Of a DNA stretch of 64,000 nt, positions 24,863-35,103 are shown piece after piece. Under the pieces are notes generated by a model. It was not told the DNA's origin, made no database searches, and saw only the letters and a list, made by a program, of their open reading frames with translations. Each line of letters opens with the position of its first letter. Position 1 is the first letter of the stretch. Made by a program: the position numbers and the translations under genes. The DNA is from Lentibacter algarum (GTDB taxonomy: Bacteria > Pseudomonadota > Alphaproteobacteria > Rhodobacterales > Rhodobacteraceae): the NCBI RefSeq assembly GCF_018860975.1, contig NZ_JAHKQI010000002.1:186001-250000 (forward strand), written 5' to 3'.

Positions 24863-26161
24863 TTAGAGCCCTTCAGGCTGACCGACGACTGTGAAGCTGA
24901 GCAGGTCGGGGTTGAGCCACTCACGCGCGACGCGGTTTACCTGCTCGAGAGTCACGGCGTTGACGCGGTCATTGCGGGTAGCGATGTAGTCGAGCGGCAT
25001 GCCTTGGATTTGCATTCCGACAAGGATGTTGGCGATTGGGCCGTTGCCGTCAAAACGCAGGGGGTAGGCGCCGGTGAGGTAGGTTTTGGCGTCTTGCAGC
25101 TCTTCCGCAGTGACACCGCTTTCAGCCATGCGCGCCCACTCGCTGCGCACAACGGCAATTGCCTCGGCGACGCGGTTGTTGGCAGATTGCACGTTGCCCA
25201 TCCAGACATCGGCGCCGTCTTTGCCGACGAGGTAGCTGTAGACACCGTAGGTGAGGCCGCGTTTTTCGCGCACTTCAGTCATCAACCGGCTTTCAAACCC
25301 GCCACCGCCGAGGGTGACGTTGAGCAGATAGGCGGCGAAATAGTCGGGGTGATCAAAGGGCAGGCCGGGCTGGCCGAACATCGCAACGGATTGCGGCGTT
25401 GCATAGGGCACAACGGTTGTTTTGCCGTCGAATGCGGGCGTGGCTTTGTCAGGCATCGGAGCGCCTGTCGCCGGAAGTTCGCCGAGCAAGTTGTCGAGCA
25501 TCGGGCCAAGGTCAGCTTCGGAAATGTCGCCGACCACGCCGATATAGATGCGGTCACGTGCGATGGCGCCTTTGAACGCGGCGATCAGGTCGTCGCGCGT
25601 TAGGGCGTTGAGGCTTTCCATCGTGCCGCTTGAGTCAGAACCGTAAGGGTGATCGCCGTAGATGCGTTTGCGAAAGCTTGCGCTAGCGATGTCGCTTGGG
25701 TCTTTCTCTTTTGACAAAATGGACGAGGCAACTTGACGGCGCACGCGTTCTATCGAGGCTTCATCAAATGTCGGGTCGACCAGAGCGGTGCGCAACAAAG
25801 CAAGGGCTTCATCGCGGTTTTCTGTCAGAAAGCGCGCCGAAACTGTGAGCGTGTCATCGCTCACGTCAAACTCGAACGAGGCAGCAAGTGCGTCGCGGGC
25901 CTTGGCGAAGGCCTGCGAGTCAAGCTCACCGGCGCCTTCTTCGATCAGGCCTGTCATCAGGTTGGTTGCGCCACGCTTTCCCTCAGCGTCGAGCGAGGCC
26001 CCGCCGCGAAAGCGCAGCTCAAGTGCCACAAAGGGAATGGAGCGGTCTTCCACATGCCAGACAGTCAGCCCGCCGGCGGTTTTGAAAGCGTTGATATCGA
26101 CACCTGCAAGAGCGGGAAGAGCGAGAAGCCATGTCAGCGCGGCGAGCAGAAAGACTCTCAT
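24863..26161 (-). CDS. M16 family peptidase-like protein without zinc motif
   Basis: A 432-residue insulinase-family protein with a signal peptide (MRVFLLAALTWLLALPALA). The region where active members carry HxxEH reads GATNLMTGLIEEGAG, so the zinc ligands are missing. LPFDHPDYFAAYLLNVTLGG and TEVREKRGLTYGVYSYL are typical of the C-terminal M16 domains. It is encoded directly after the active partner with a 4-base overlap, so it is probably the non-catalytic half of a periplasmic heterodimer. Confidence 0.9.
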   Translation of the reverse strand: MRVFLLAALTWLLALPALAGVDINAFKTAGGLTVWHVEDRSIPFVALELRFRGGASLDAEGKRGATNLMTGLIEEGAGELDSQAFAKARDALAASFEFDVSDDTLTVSARFLTENRDEALALLRTALVDPTFDEASIERVRRQVASSILSKEKDPSDIASASFRKRIYGDHPYGSDSSGTMESLNALTRDDLIAAFKGAIARDRIYIGVVGDISEADLGPMLDNLLGELPATGAPMPDKATPAFDGKTTVVPYATPQSVAMFGQPGLPFDHPDYFAAYLLNVTLGGGGFESRLMTEVREKRGLTYGVYSYLVGKDGADVWMGNVQSANNRVAEAIAVVRSEWARMAESGVTAEELQDAKTYLTGAYPLRFDGNGPIANILVGMQIQGMPLDYIATRNDRVNAVTLEQVNRVAREWLNPDLLSFTVVGQPEGL

Positions 26162-27507
26162 GATGCGTCTCCTTTAGGGGGCATGATGTAACCGGTAACC
26201 GAGCTTTCAGGCCTTATTAGAGCCTTCGCTGCGGCAATAATGTCGTCGGCGGTAACGGCCTGCAACACATCGGGCCATGCCTGAACGTCTTCAACTGTGA
26301 GGCCGATGGCGAGGGCCTGCCCATACTGGTTTGCCAGCGCGCTTACATCGTCGCGGGCGTAAGTCTGGCTGGCGCGGAGTTGCATTTTGATACGGTCGAG
26401 CGCCTCTTGGTCAACACCGCGTTCGATGTAGTCAACCAGCAGCTTGTCAAGCGCGGCTTCGGCGTCTTCGAGGCTGTGCCCCTCGGCAGGGACAACGACA
26501 AAGCTGAAGCTCGTGTCGTCGAGCGTGCTGCCGTTGTAATAGGCCGAGGTGTAGACAGCCTGCTGGGTTTTGAACTGCAACTCTTCGGCCATGTATGACG
26601 TGGTGCCACCACCGAGAAGGTCAGAAAGCAGCTTGAGCGCGGCGGCGGTTTCTTGTGCGCCGCTGTCGCGCTCAGGGGCGAGGTAGCTGCGGGTTACATA
26701 AGGCTGAGCGACGCGCGCATCGCGGAAGATCATCCGGCGCTCGGCGGTTTGCGGCGGCTCGGAGGGGCGAACACGGGGGCCAAGCTCAGGATTAGGCTCT
26801 AATACACCGTAATACTGTTCAGCGAGGGCTTTAACGGCATCTGGCTCGACGTCGCCAGCGACGACAAGGATCGCGTTGTTGGGCGCGTAGAAGCGTTTGT
26901 AGAAGGCCATCGCGGCGTCAAGATCAAGCGTGACCATTTCGTGCCGCCAGCCAATGACTGGCACGCCGTAACGGTGATTGAGGTATTGCGCGGCCCGCTG
27001 CTGTTCGTTGAACAGGGCACCGGGGCTGTTTTCGGTGCGCTGGTTGCGCTCTTCGATGATCACTTCGCGCTCGGTTGCAATGTCTTCCTCGGTGAGGCGG
27101 ATGTTTGTCATCCGGTCGCTCTCCATGCGCATCATAAGCTCAAGCCTGTCGGCGGCAACGCGCTGATAGTAGGCGGTATAGTCATAGCTGGTGAAGGCAT
27201 TGTCGCGCCCGCCGTTGCGCGCCACAGTTGCGGAAAGCTCGCCTGATGCAAGCTTGTCGGTCGCTTTGAACAGCAGGTGCTCAAGGAAGTGCGCGACGCC
27301 GGATGTGCCGGGCCACTCATCGGCCGAGCCAGCCCGATACCAGAGCATCTGCGTTACGACAGGAGCGCGGTGATCTTCCAGCACCACAACATCAAGGCCG
27401 TTGTCGAGAGTGAAGGTGCTGACGAAGTCATGTTTCTCGGCTGAAACCGGCAAGGCTGTTAACAGCGCCCCGAAAACAGCAGAAACAGAAAGGCCGAAGC
27501 GACGCAT
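26158..27507 (-). CDS. M16 family zinc metallopeptidase (active subunit)
   Basis: A 449-residue periplasmic peptidase. A signal peptide (about 23 residues) precedes the domain; the inverted zinc motif HFLEHLLF (HxxEH) follows SGVAHF, and the downstream metal-ligand Glu is probably in the ATEREVIIEER segment. The two M16 domains fill the rest. ATG 27507 has GGGAGAACC upstream. Its stop overlaps the start of the inactive paralogue. The likely role is degradation or processing of exported peptides; related pairs occur across alphaproteobacteria. Confidence 0.92.
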   Translation of the reverse strand: MRRFGLSVSAVFGALLTALPVSAEKHDFVSTFTLDNGLDVVVLEDHRAPVVTQMLWYRAGSADEWPGTSGVAHFLEHLLFKATDKLASGELSATVARNGGRDNAFTSYDYTAYYQRVAADRLELMMRMESDRMTNIRLTEEDIATEREVIIEERNQRTENSPGALFNEQQRAAQYLNHRYGVPVIGWRHEMVTLDLDAAMAFYKRFYAPNNAILVVAGDVEPDAVKALAEQYYGVLEPNPELGPRVRPSEPPQTAERRMIFRDARVAQPYVTRSYLAPERDSGAQETAAALKLLSDLLGGGTTSYMAEELQFKTQQAVYTSAYYNGSTLDDTSFSFVVVPAEGHSLEDAEAALDKLLVDYIERGVDQEALDRIKMQLRASQTYARDDVSALANQYGQALAIGLTVEDVQAWPDVLQAVTADDIIAAAKALIRPESSVTGYIMPPKGDAS

Positions 27508-27602
27508 GAAGGTTCTCCCAATCAGAATTGCTTACAAAGTAGTGAGTTGTGCGCGCGCATCAAGCGGCGTTGACAGGTTTGTGATGCAGATAAGCTGCTG
27601 GC

Positions 27603-28130
27603 TTACTCACCTGTCGGAGGTGCTGTTGGTGTGCGAACGCCCGTGCGGCGGAAACGATACCACTCTTTGTAGGCGTCAAGTGTCTGGCGTTTGTAGGCCT
27701 GTGCATAGCGGTCGGTTTTGACGATCCGGATTTTTGTGAACCGCGACTTACGGGTGCGGAATTTTTCATCTTCGGCAGCAAGTTCGGCGCGGACATTGGG
27801 GTTGGTGCCATTGCGCGAGGCATGGCGCACAAGCGCGCTGTCCGAGTTGGGAACACCAGCCGGAGTTAGCCGCGCAGGGTTCCCGCCGAGGGCAGCAATG
27901 CCTTCAGCACGCGGGCTTCTGTCGGTGAGGCTTGTCTGGCCAGGTGTCGGAGTTGGCAGCTCGGCATAGTCGCTCGGGGCTTCAAGCGGTTTGCCGGGCA
28001 AAACACCGAACTCATCAGGGCCGTCACCGGGTGCTTCAAGCAGGCGCATGGTGATGTCACGATCAGAGCCGCCACAAGCCGAAAGGCTTACGGTAGCAAC
28101 CAAGGCAAGGACAACATGTATAAGGCGCAT
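27603..28130 (-). CDS. DUF3035 lipoprotein
   Basis: A 175-residue predicted lipoprotein: signal MRLIHVVLALVATVSLSACG with lipobox LSAC, the Cys being the probable lipid anchor. The mature part is rich in Pro and Ala, with EFGVLPGKPLEAPSDYAELP resembling the DUF3035 domain. ATG 28130 has GGAGA 7 bases upstream. It follows lspA, the enzyme that would process it, by about 50 bases. Function unknown. Confidence 0.85.
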   Translation of the reverse strand: MRLIHVVLALVATVSLSACGGSDRDITMRLLEAPGDGPDEFGVLPGKPLEAPSDYAELPTPTPGQTSLTDRSPRAEGIAALGGNPARLTPAGVPNSDSALVRHASRNGTNPNVRAELAAEDEKFRTRKSRFTKIRIVKTDRYAQAYKRQTLDAYKEWYRFRRTGVRTPTAPPTGE

Positions 28131-28181
28131 CACGCTTCTCCGGCTTCTATGTGACTGACATAAACCATCTGCAAGGCAAGG

Positions 28182-28673
28182 TCACGAGGCGTTTTTGCCC
28201 TTGTTCTTGTCTGGTTCACCCGAAGTGAACAGAACCAGCCCGATTGCACCGGCAAAAACTGCGATATCGGCGATGTTAAAGGCGTAGGGGTTGTTAAACC
28301 CGCAGCATGACATGTTGAGAAAGTCGGCCACCGCGCCGTAGACAACGCGGTCGATCACATTGCCGAGCGCGCCACCAACAAGCAACCCAGCCGAAATCTT
28401 TCCTGCGGTTCCGGTGTCTTCATGGTGAATCCACCACAGGACCGCGCAAGAAATGACCAGCGCGACCGCGACAAGCACCCAGCGCGTAAGATCGCTGTTT
28501 TCGGCAAACAAGCCGAAGTTGACACCGTAGTTCCAAGCCATGCGCAGGTTGAGGTAGGGTGGATAGACGTCTATCGCACCAATTTGCGCAAGGTTCATCC
28601 AGTGAACCACGAGGTATTTTGATGCTTGGTCAGCGAGGAATGTCACCACTCCGACCCAAAAAACCTTGCGCAT
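28182..28673 (-). CDS. lspA: lipoprotein signal peptidase II
   Basis: A 163-residue inner-membrane aspartyl protease that removes signal peptides from prolipoproteins. Four hydrophobic helices are evident. The conserved motifs are DQASKYLV, NYGVNFGLF, the first catalytic Asp in GALGNVIDR and the second in AFNIADIAVF. The C-terminus is lysine-rich and cytoplasmic. ATG 28673 follows AGGAGAG. Confidence 0.95.
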   Translation of the reverse strand: MRKVFWVGVVTFLADQASKYLVVHWMNLAQIGAIDVYPPYLNLRMAWNYGVNFGLFAENSDLTRWVLVAVALVISCAVLWWIHHEDTGTAGKISAGLLVGGALGNVIDRVVYGAVADFLNMSCCGFNNPYAFNIADIAVFAGAIGLVLFTSGEPDKNKGKNAS

Positions 28674-28736
28674 TAACGCTCTCCTGCCTGTCGTTAGACT
28701 GTTCGCTTACCGCGAAAGTTGTGTGCTCGTTAACTG

Positions 28737-30338
28737 TTAGTGCCGGAAGTGGCGCATCCCCGTCAAGACCATAGCGAGGCCGGCCTCGTCGGCGGCTTTG
28801 ATCACATCGTCATCGCGCATTGATCCGCCAGGTTGAATGACGGCAGTTGCGCCGGCTTCGGCGGCTGCAAGAAGCCCGTCTGCGAAGGGGAAGAATGCGT
28901 CGGACGCCACAACAGAGCCTTTGGCGAGACTCTCAGGCAAGCCGCATTCTTCGGCCATGCGAGCTGCTTTGAGGGCCGCGATGGTCGAGCTGTCAACGCG
29001 GCTCATCTGGCCTGCGCCGACGCCGACTGTGGCCTTGTCTTTCACATAGACAATGGCGTTTGATTTGACGTGTTTTGCCACTGTCCAAGCAAACATCATG
29101 TCGGCTAGCTCGGCCTCTGAGGGCTGGCGCTTGGTGACAACCTTGAGGTCATCCAGCGTGATAAAGCCGCTGTCCTTGTCTTGCACCAGCATACCGCCCG
29201 ACACCTGACGATAGCTGAGTTGAGCCTGTTTAGGGTCTGAAAGCGTTCCGGTTGTGAGCAAACGGAGGTTCTTTTTCTTGGAAAAAATATCCATAGCGCC
29301 ATCGGTCACATCTGGCGCGATGACAACTTCGGTGAAGATACCTGCGATCTCTTCTGCTGTCTCTTCGTCGAGCGTTTGGTTGAGGGCGATGATGCCGCCG
29401 AACGCTGATGTGCGGTCACAGTCAAAGGCGCGGATGTAGGCTTCTTTGAGGGAGGCGCCACGGGCCACGCCGCAAGGGTTGGCGTGTTTGATGATCGCTA
29501 CGGCTGGGCCATCTTCAGGCGCGAACTCGCTGACAAGCTCAAAGGCGGCGTCAGTGTCGTTGATGTTGTTGTAGCTAAGCTCTTTGCCTTGGTGCTGGGT
29601 TGCTGTGGCAACCCCTGCGCGTGCTGTTCCGTCAAGGTAGAAGGCTGCTTGCTGGTGCGGATTTTCGCCGTAGCGCAGTGTTTGTGCCAAAGTGCCGGCA
29701 ATTGCGCGGCGGCGGGGTGTTGGCTCATCAATCGCGCCAGCCATCCAGCTTGAAACAGCGGCATCGTAAGCGCCAGTGCGCGCATACGCGATTTGCGCCT
29801 GGCGCTGGCGGAAGCTGTAGCTGGTCTCGCCGTTGTTCTCGTCAAGCTCGGCAAGCAGCGCGGTGTAGTCTTCGACATCAACAATCGTGGTGACGAAGGC
29901 GTGGTTTTTGGCGGCGGCGCGGATCATCGCTGGCCCACCGATATCGATGTTCTCGATCATCTCGTCGTAGGCGGCCCCACGGGCAAGTGCGGCTTCAAAC
30001 GGGTAAAGATTGACGATCAGCAGATCAATCGCGGCAATGTTGTGTTTGTCCATTGCGGCAACGTGATCGTCGTTGTCACGCAGGGCAAGCAAACCGCCGT
30101 GCACGTTCGGGTGCAGAGTTTTGACACGGCCATCCATCATTTCCGGGAAGCCTGTGATGTCGGCGACATCTTTCACGTTTAGCCCCGCATCGCGCAGAGT
30201 TTTGGCGCTGCCACCGGTTGAGAGCAGCTCAACACCGCGCGCGGCGAGAGCCTGAGCGAGGTCAACGAGGCCGGTTTTGTCGGAGACAGAAAGGAGGGCG
30301 CGTTTTACGGGGGCAAAACTGGGGGCGAGCGAGGTCAT
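28737..30338 (-). CDS. purH: bifunctional AICAR formyltransferase/IMP cyclohydrolase
   Basis: A 533-residue enzyme for the last two steps of IMP synthesis. The N-terminal IMP cyclohydrolase domain begins [17 protein letters not shown] and includes [13 protein letters not shown]; the C-terminal transformylase has [13 protein letters not shown], the catalytic KHANPCGVA and SGVLHFKTD-like variants. ATG 30338 is chosen by homology and has AGGA upstream; the open frame continues further but is not conserved. No purine-gene neighbours are present. Confidence 0.95.
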   Translation of the reverse strand: MTSLAPSFAPVKRALLSVSDKTGLVDLAQALAARGVELLSTGGSAKTLRDAGLNVKDVADITGFPEMMDGRVKTLHPNVHGGLLALRDNDDHVAAMDKHNIAAIDLLIVNLYPFEAALARGAAYDEMIENIDIGGPAMIRAAAKNHAFVTTIVDVEDYTALLAELDENNGETSYSFRQRQAQIAYARTGAYDAAVSSWMAGAIDEPTPRRRAIAGTLAQTLRYGENPHQQAAFYLDGTARAGVATATQHQGKELSYNNINDTDAAFELVSEFAPEDGPAVAIIKHANPCGVARGASLKEAYIRAFDCDRTSAFGGIIALNQTLDEETAEEIAGIFTEVVIAPDVTDGAMDIFSKKKNLRLLTTGTLSDPKQAQLSYRQVSGGMLVQDKDSGFITLDDLKVVTKRQPSEAELADMMFAWTVAKHVKSNAIVYVKDKATVGVGAGQMSRVDSSTIAALKAARMAEECGLPESLAKGSVVASDAFFPFADGLLAAAEAGATAVIQPGGSMRDDDVIKAADEAGLAMVLTGMRHFRH

Positions 30339-30421
30339 TTGGCAACAATCCTGTGGTTGGTTGGGCTTGCCCTGCTCCTTATGGGGTGCAGCGCTAAATT
30401 GCAAAAGGCTTTGCGGGAAAG

Positions 30422-32158
30422 TTAGTGCGGCTCAATGTCATCCTGTTGCACATCGCGGATGCCTATTGCGCTTTCCTGCGCCTTGGAGAGCGACCAGAGG
30501 AGGCGGGTGCTTGGCCCAAAGGCGCGGGCTGTTAGCACGACTTGCTTGCTCGCGCGCGGTTTTAGGCGGCCTGTCTCGAGGTAGACGCTCGGCTCAAGGC
30601 TAAGCGTGCTGCCTTCACCGGCTCGCAGCACCCAGATTTCACCAGAGCGCAGCGCCATCGAAACAGCCGCGCCGCCGAGGTCAACCGCTGAGTCGACTTC
30701 GGGGTGAAGGTGAAAGCGGATATGAAACAGCAGGCCTGGCTCTAGCAGGTGTTGTGTGGATTTGATGAAGGTGGCTTTGTCGGCCTCGTCGATGGCGATC
30801 AGCAGGTCTTCACCGACAATGCCGCGGCCATCACTGGTTATCTCGAGGGTGCGCGCATGAGTGAGCCCGCGGGTTTTGACCCAGCCGTCGTGCCCGCCCT
30901 GAAAGCGCAGCCCGTCAGTTACGTGGCTGATTTCGACGGGCACATGTGTCGGCCCGCCTGTTATCAGCTCGGCGCCGTCGCGGGCGGCAGGGGTGAGGTG
31001 TGCCGAGGAGGAACCGTCAATGCAGAGGGTGCTGTGGCTTGGTGTTGCACGGCCAGCGCGCCGCCACTCGGCGCCAAAGCAGGCTCCTGAGCCGCAGTTT
31101 ACGATCAGCGGGCGGCGGCCTGATGTCAGCTCGAAGGCCAGTGTCGAGGCATGTGCGTTGTGGCTCGCGCGGCCCGTGGGCGGGAGCGAGGCGTCAATAA
31201 TGATGGTGGTGCGACCCGCCGAGAGCCGTGCAAAGCCCATCGACAAGCCATCAGGTGTCGTTGGCTTTACACCTGAGGCTGCAAGAGCGTGTTCTAGCCG
31301 CCCCTCAACGCCTTTACCGCCGCCATGAAACCGCGCGAGGCTGCCGTCAGCGTGACGCAAGCTGCGCAGAGTCGGGGCAATGCGGGCCAATGCGGCTTCA
31401 TGCTCGGCGGTGACGGGATGCCCCGCCTCGCGCAGGGCCAATGCAACCCATGATAGCAGAGTGAACACCTCAAGCAGCTCTTCGGGGTTGCGCGTTGAGA
31501 GCCCTCCCATTGCGTCGATTTGCGTTGCGCATTCGCGGGCCAACGCCTTTTGCGCAGGGGCAATGTGCCGCTCCATGCCCTCAAGCGAAAGCGAGGCGTA
31601 GATAAGGCCCGTGAGCGCTTCAAACCGTGCAAGGCCGGGCAGGGAAGCCTGCCAACGTTTGCCAAGAAAGTTTGTCTGGTGTGCGAGCGAGCGAAAGAAC
31701 TGATGCGACTGTTCGCTCTCAAGGTTTTGCATGAGGAAAAACGCGTGGCTGATCCAGCGGATGAGGCGCCGACCTGTCAGATCGGGCGTCCAGCCGGGGC
31801 CCGTGCCGCGGCCGAACTTGTCGTTCCATTGCAGCAGCCACGTTTGCGCGCAAAGCCTTGCGCTGCTGTCGCCCACGGCGGCGAGATCATCTAGCCAACC
31901 GAAGCCCTGCGCCTCGCGCTGATACTCGGGGGAAGCGAGGGGGAGATCCCAGAACTCTTTGCGCGCGCCAGTGAGAAGCTGACCTGCCAAAAGGTAGTTG
32001 CCAGCGATCAACTGTTTGCCGCGCGCAAACAGGCCGATGCTGCGCGGTTCGGGCTGCGACACGAAGGCTGTTGGCGGTGTCGAAAACGCCCCGACACGCG
32101 CATGGTAGCGGTTGATCAGGCGCGTTACGAAAGCACCTATGGGTTCTTGTTCGGACAT
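30422..32158 (-). CDS. heparinase II/III family protein
   Basis: A 578-residue protein with an N-terminal helical toroid region and a C-terminal beta domain of the heparinase II/III type ([20 protein letters not shown] and [12 protein letters not shown] are typical). No clear signal peptide is visible, which is odd for a polysaccharide lyase. ATG 32158 follows GAGG; an in-frame ATG at 32173 is possible. It stands between rsmB and purH in a run I associate with Rhodobacterales, so it is probably a core gene rather than part of a polysaccharide-utilisation locus. Substrate unknown. Confidence 0.85.
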   Translation of the reverse strand: MSEQEPIGAFVTRLINRYHARVGAFSTPPTAFVSQPEPRSIGLFARGKQLIAGNYLLAGQLLTGARKEFWDLPLASPEYQREAQGFGWLDDLAAVGDSSARLCAQTWLLQWNDKFGRGTGPGWTPDLTGRRLIRWISHAFFLMQNLESEQSHQFFRSLAHQTNFLGKRWQASLPGLARFEALTGLIYASLSLEGMERHIAPAQKALARECATQIDAMGGLSTRNPEELLEVFTLLSWVALALREAGHPVTAEHEAALARIAPTLRSLRHADGSLARFHGGGKGVEGRLEHALAASGVKPTTPDGLSMGFARLSAGRTTIIIDASLPPTGRASHNAHASTLAFELTSGRRPLIVNCGSGACFGAEWRRAGRATPSHSTLCIDGSSSAHLTPAARDGAELITGGPTHVPVEISHVTDGLRFQGGHDGWVKTRGLTHARTLEITSDGRGIVGEDLLIAIDEADKATFIKSTQHLLEPGLLFHIRFHLHPEVDSAVDLGGAAVSMALRSGEIWVLRAGEGSTLSLEPSVYLETGRLKPRASKQVVLTARAFGPSTRLLWSLSKAQESAIGIRDVQQDDIEPH

Positions 32159-32252
32159 ACTGCTGTGCCTCATGCGCTCTTTTCGGCGACTGTTGACGGA
32201 ACATTACACCGCGCATGAGGCGTGGTCACTAGCAAAAGGTGGGCGTGGCAGA

Positions 32253-33509
32253 TTAGGCGCGTTTCAGCACAGCCATATAAAAGCCGTCGATGCCGCCTTG
32301 CTCGGCAAAGTAGTCAGGGCGCAGGCGCAAACCGCCCTCCTGGGTGATCCAGGCGGGGTCAATTCCGCCACGCTCAAGCGCGCTTGTGTCGGCGCTAAAC
32401 TCGGGGTGCGTTTCGAGGAACTCTTCAACCTGCACCTCGCCTTCGTCGGGCAGGAGCGAGCAGGTGCAAAACACCAGCCGTCCGCCAGATTTGACCAAGC
32501 TGGCAGCGTGGGCGAGCATACGCGTTTGCAACTCGATCAGCTCACTGAAACCATCACCGGTTTTGGCATGTGGCAAGTCGGGGTGACGGCGGATTGTGCC
32601 TGTGGCCGAGCAGGGCGCGTCGAGCAGAATGGCGTCGTAGCTGCTCTCGTGGGTGAGGGCGTCGGCGCAGATGATTTCAGCAGTAAGGCCCGTGCGCGTG
32701 AGGTTTTCTATGACACGTTTGAGGCGCGTTTCGGATGCATCGAGTGCGGTGACGCGAGCGCCAGTTGCGGCGAGCTGCATTGTTTTGCCACCCGGTGCGC
32801 AGCACATGTCGAGCACGGCCTCGCCTGCTTGAGCATCGAGCAGCTGTGCGGGCAGGGATGCGGCGCTGTCTTGCACCCACCAGTCGCCAGCTTCAAAGCC
32901 TTCAAGTGCGGTGACTTGGCCGGCGTCTTGCAGGCGAACAGAGCCGAAAGATGTGAGTGTGCCGCCGAGCTTTTCGGCCCAACCGGCGGCGTCAGATTTC
33001 ACCGAGATATCAATCGGTGCGCCGGCATGATGCGCGGCTTCCATCGCGGCGAGGGCTTCGCGGCCATAAGCCTCGGAGAGCGGGCCACGCAGCCATTTGG
33101 GCAAGCGCGGCGCACGCATGATGGCGAATTTCCCGGGGGCATCTGCAGCGGTTTTACGCAGCACGGCGTTCACCAGCCCTTTCATGCTGCCGTATTTCTT
33201 GTGCTTGCTGACCAGCGCGACGGCCTCGTTGACGATCCCATGCGCATCGCCGCCTTGGGCAAGCTCGACGGCCGCCAGACGCAGCATGTTCTGGACATAG
33301 GGAGCCGGCAGTTTGCGCAGGTGCGGTTTGAGCAGTTTGTCAGCGCGCTCGATGTTGCGCAGAGTCTCGTTGGCAAGGCGCAGGGCGCGGGCTTTTGAGG
33401 GGCCATCAAGCCCTTCGAGTGCGCGCAGTGTTGTTGTCTCTGACATCAAACGGCCCTCGGCGAGCACTTGGTTGAGCATGTTGAGTGCGGCTTGGCGGGG
33501 GGTTGTCAT
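32253..33509 (-). CDS. rsmB: 16S rRNA cytosine-5 methyltransferase family protein (RsmB/NOP)
   Basis: A 418-residue SAM-dependent RNA methyltransferase. The N-terminal NusB-like region spans about residues 1-140. The catalytic part has the SAM motif VLDMCCAPGGKTMQLA and the two cysteine motifs DAPCSATGTIRRHPD and FCTCSLLPDEGE. It would form m5C at position 967 of 16S rRNA if it is a true RsmB. ATG 33509 follows AAGGATG. It is the first gene of the minus-strand run. Confidence 0.9.
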   Translation of the reverse strand: MTTPRQAALNMLNQVLAEGRLMSETTTLRALEGLDGPSKARALRLANETLRNIERADKLLKPHLRKLPAPYVQNMLRLAAVELAQGGDAHGIVNEAVALVSKHKKYGSMKGLVNAVLRKTAADAPGKFAIMRAPRLPKWLRGPLSEAYGREALAAMEAAHHAGAPIDISVKSDAAGWAEKLGGTLTSFGSVRLQDAGQVTALEGFEAGDWWVQDSAASLPAQLLDAQAGEAVLDMCCAPGGKTMQLAATGARVTALDASETRLKRVIENLTRTGLTAEIICADALTHESSYDAILLDAPCSATGTIRRHPDLPHAKTGDGFSELIELQTRMLAHAASLVKSGGRLVFCTCSLLPDEGEVQVEEFLETHPEFSADTSALERGGIDPAWITQEGGLRLRPDYFAEQGGIDGFYMAVLKRA

Positions 33510-33572
33510 CGGGCATCCTTGGCATCTGGTTGTTGGCGGCTTATATCAGGTGCGAGCCGAAAGGAATACGCC

Positions 33573-33752
33573 ATGTCAAACCGTGATGATCTGCCCGACG
33601 CCGCCAAACGCGCTTTGGCTGAAGCCGAAGAGCGACGTGTTGCGCGTGATGCGGCTATGAAGGCTGCCCCCAAGGAGCTCGGCGGGCGTGACGGGCCCGA
33701 CCCTGCGCGCTACGGCGACTGGGAAAAAAAGGGCATCGCCATCGATTTTTGA
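33573..33752 (+). CDS. DUF1674 / SDHAF4-like small protein
   Basis: A 59-residue protein ending in ELGGRDGPDPARYGDWEKKG and then IAIDF, the conserved end of the DUF1674 family, whose eukaryotic member SDHAF4 assists assembly of succinate dehydrogenase. ATG 33573 follows AAGGA. The upstream frame is not used. It is divergent from rsmB and not near sdh genes here. Function by analogy only. Confidence 0.85.
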   Translation: MSNRDDLPDAAKRALAEAEERRVARDAAMKAAPKELGGRDGPDPARYGDWEKKGIAIDF

Positions 33753-33770
33753 GCCGGCTTTGAAGCGTCG

Positions 33771-33806
33771 GAGCCTCCGGCGGGGATATTTGTGCCAAGA
33801 AAAAGA
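33771..33806 (+). repeat. dispersed hairpin element, copy 3 (short form)
   Basis: GGAGCCTCCGGCGGGGATAT followed by TTGTGCCAAGAAAAAG: a short hairpin and the same tail as the copies at 13411 and 63431. It lies between the convergent DUF1674 and dapB genes. Confidence 0.6.
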
Positions 33807-33812
33807 GCTGGC

Positions 33813-34622
33813 TTACAGCCCGAGAACGTCGAGCATGTTGTAGTGCCCAGGAGATTTGTCTTGGCCCCAAAGCGCGGCCTTGAGTGCGCCACGGGCAAAA
33901 ACCGAGCGATCAGTTGCGACGTGCCGCAGAGTGATGCGCTCGCCAGCGGCGGCAAACATTACGTCATGTTCACCGATGATATCGCCGCCGCGGATCGCCG
34001 AGAAGCCGATGTCGCCTTTTTTGCGCGCGCCGGTCAGGCCGTCACGTCCGCTATCGGAAACATCGGACAATGTAACACCACGACCTTCGGCGGCGGCCTC
34101 TCCGAGCATCAGAGCAGTGCCTGAAGGGGCATCAACCTTCTGGTTGTGATGGGCCTCGATCACTTCAATGTCGTAGTCATCATCGAGCGCCTCGGCGACC
34201 TTCTTTGTCAGCTGTGTAAGCAAGTTGACCCCAAGGCTCATATTGCCAGCGCGCACGATCACCGCATGCCGAGAAGCAGGCTCTAACAAGGCGATTTCGG
34301 CTTCTGACATGCCTGTCGTGCCGATTACATGCACGGCGCGGGCTTGCGCTGCTAGCGCCGCAAACTCAAGCGTGGCAGCGGGCGCTGTGAAGTCGATGAC
34401 CGCCTGTGAGCGTGCGAAGGCGGGCAGCGGATCACTTTCGACAAGCACACCGACTTCGCCCAAGCCACAGAGCATACCAATGTCTTTGCCGACCCAATCG
34501 TGACCTTCACGCTCAACCGCACCAACGAGGCGGGCCTTGTCCGACTGCACTACGGTTTTGACAAGCATCTGCCCCATGCGGCCTGAGGCGCCTGTAATGG
34601 TTATCCCTGGTAGATCTGACAT
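33813..34622 (-). CDS. dapB: 4-hydroxy-tetrahydrodipicolinate reductase
   Basis: A 269-residue NAD(P)H-dependent reductase of lysine and diaminopimelate synthesis. The nucleotide motif [13 protein letters not shown] is at the N-terminus and the signature [20 protein letters not shown] in the middle. ATG 34622 has CGGAG 8 bases upstream; the frame is open further but not conserved. It is divergent from rbfA. dapA lies separately at 41.7 kb. Confidence 0.95.
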   Translation of the reverse strand: MSDLPGITITGASGRMGQMLVKTVVQSDKARLVGAVEREGHDWVGKDIGMLCGLGEVGVLVESDPLPAFARSQAVIDFTAPAATLEFAALAAQARAVHVIGTTGMSEAEIALLEPASRHAVIVRAGNMSLGVNLLTQLTKKVAEALDDDYDIEVIEAHHNQKVDAPSGTALMLGEAAAEGRGVTLSDVSDSGRDGLTGARKKGDIGFSAIRGGDIIGEHDVMFAAAGERITLRHVATDRSVFARGALKAALWGQDKSPGHYNMLDVLGL

Positions 34623-34710
34623 GCTTGGCTCCGGTAAAATGTTGCTTATGCTGCTCATAGCGCGCCTGAGGGAGCTTGGCAAAGCTTTGCAGAGTGTTTA
34701 ACTGCTGCAT

Positions 34711-35103
34711 ATGGCTAAGAGTAATTCAAATGATGGCGCACCTTCACAGCGCATGTTGCGCGTCGGCGAGGTTATCCGCCGCACGCTCGCGCAGGTTTTG
34801 ATGCAAGGGGACATTCACGACCCTGATCTCAACCGGCTTTCGATCACGGTTGGCGAGGTGCGGGTTTCTAAGGACCTCAAGATCGCGACCTGTTTTGTTT
34901 TGCCGCTGGCGGGCGAGGGCAAGGATGTTGTGCTTGAGCTGCTTGGGCGCAACAAACATGAGCTGCGGCGGATTGTTGGCAAGAAAGTCGGGTTGCGGCA
35001 CACGCCTGACCTTAAGTTTTTGCTTGATACAACCTTTGATCAGATGGACGCCACGAACGCGATGTTTGCGCGCCCCGAAGTTAAACGTGACTTGGACAAC
35101 TAA
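34711..35103 (+). CDS. rbfA: 30S ribosome-binding factor A
   Basis: A 130-residue KH-fold protein that helps mature the 5' end of 16S rRNA in the small ribosomal subunit. [15 protein letters not shown] and [20 protein letters not shown]-like spacing near the end fit RbfA. It has a weak ribosome site. Its end overlaps the next gene by 17 bases, and truB follows, a usual partner. Confidence 0.93.
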   Translation: MAKSNSNDGAPSQRMLRVGEVIRRTLAQVLMQGDIHDPDLNRLSITVGEVRVSKDLKIATCFVLPLAGEGKDVVLELLGRNKHELRRIVGKKVGLRHTPDLKFLLDTTFDQMDATNAMFARPEVKRDLDN

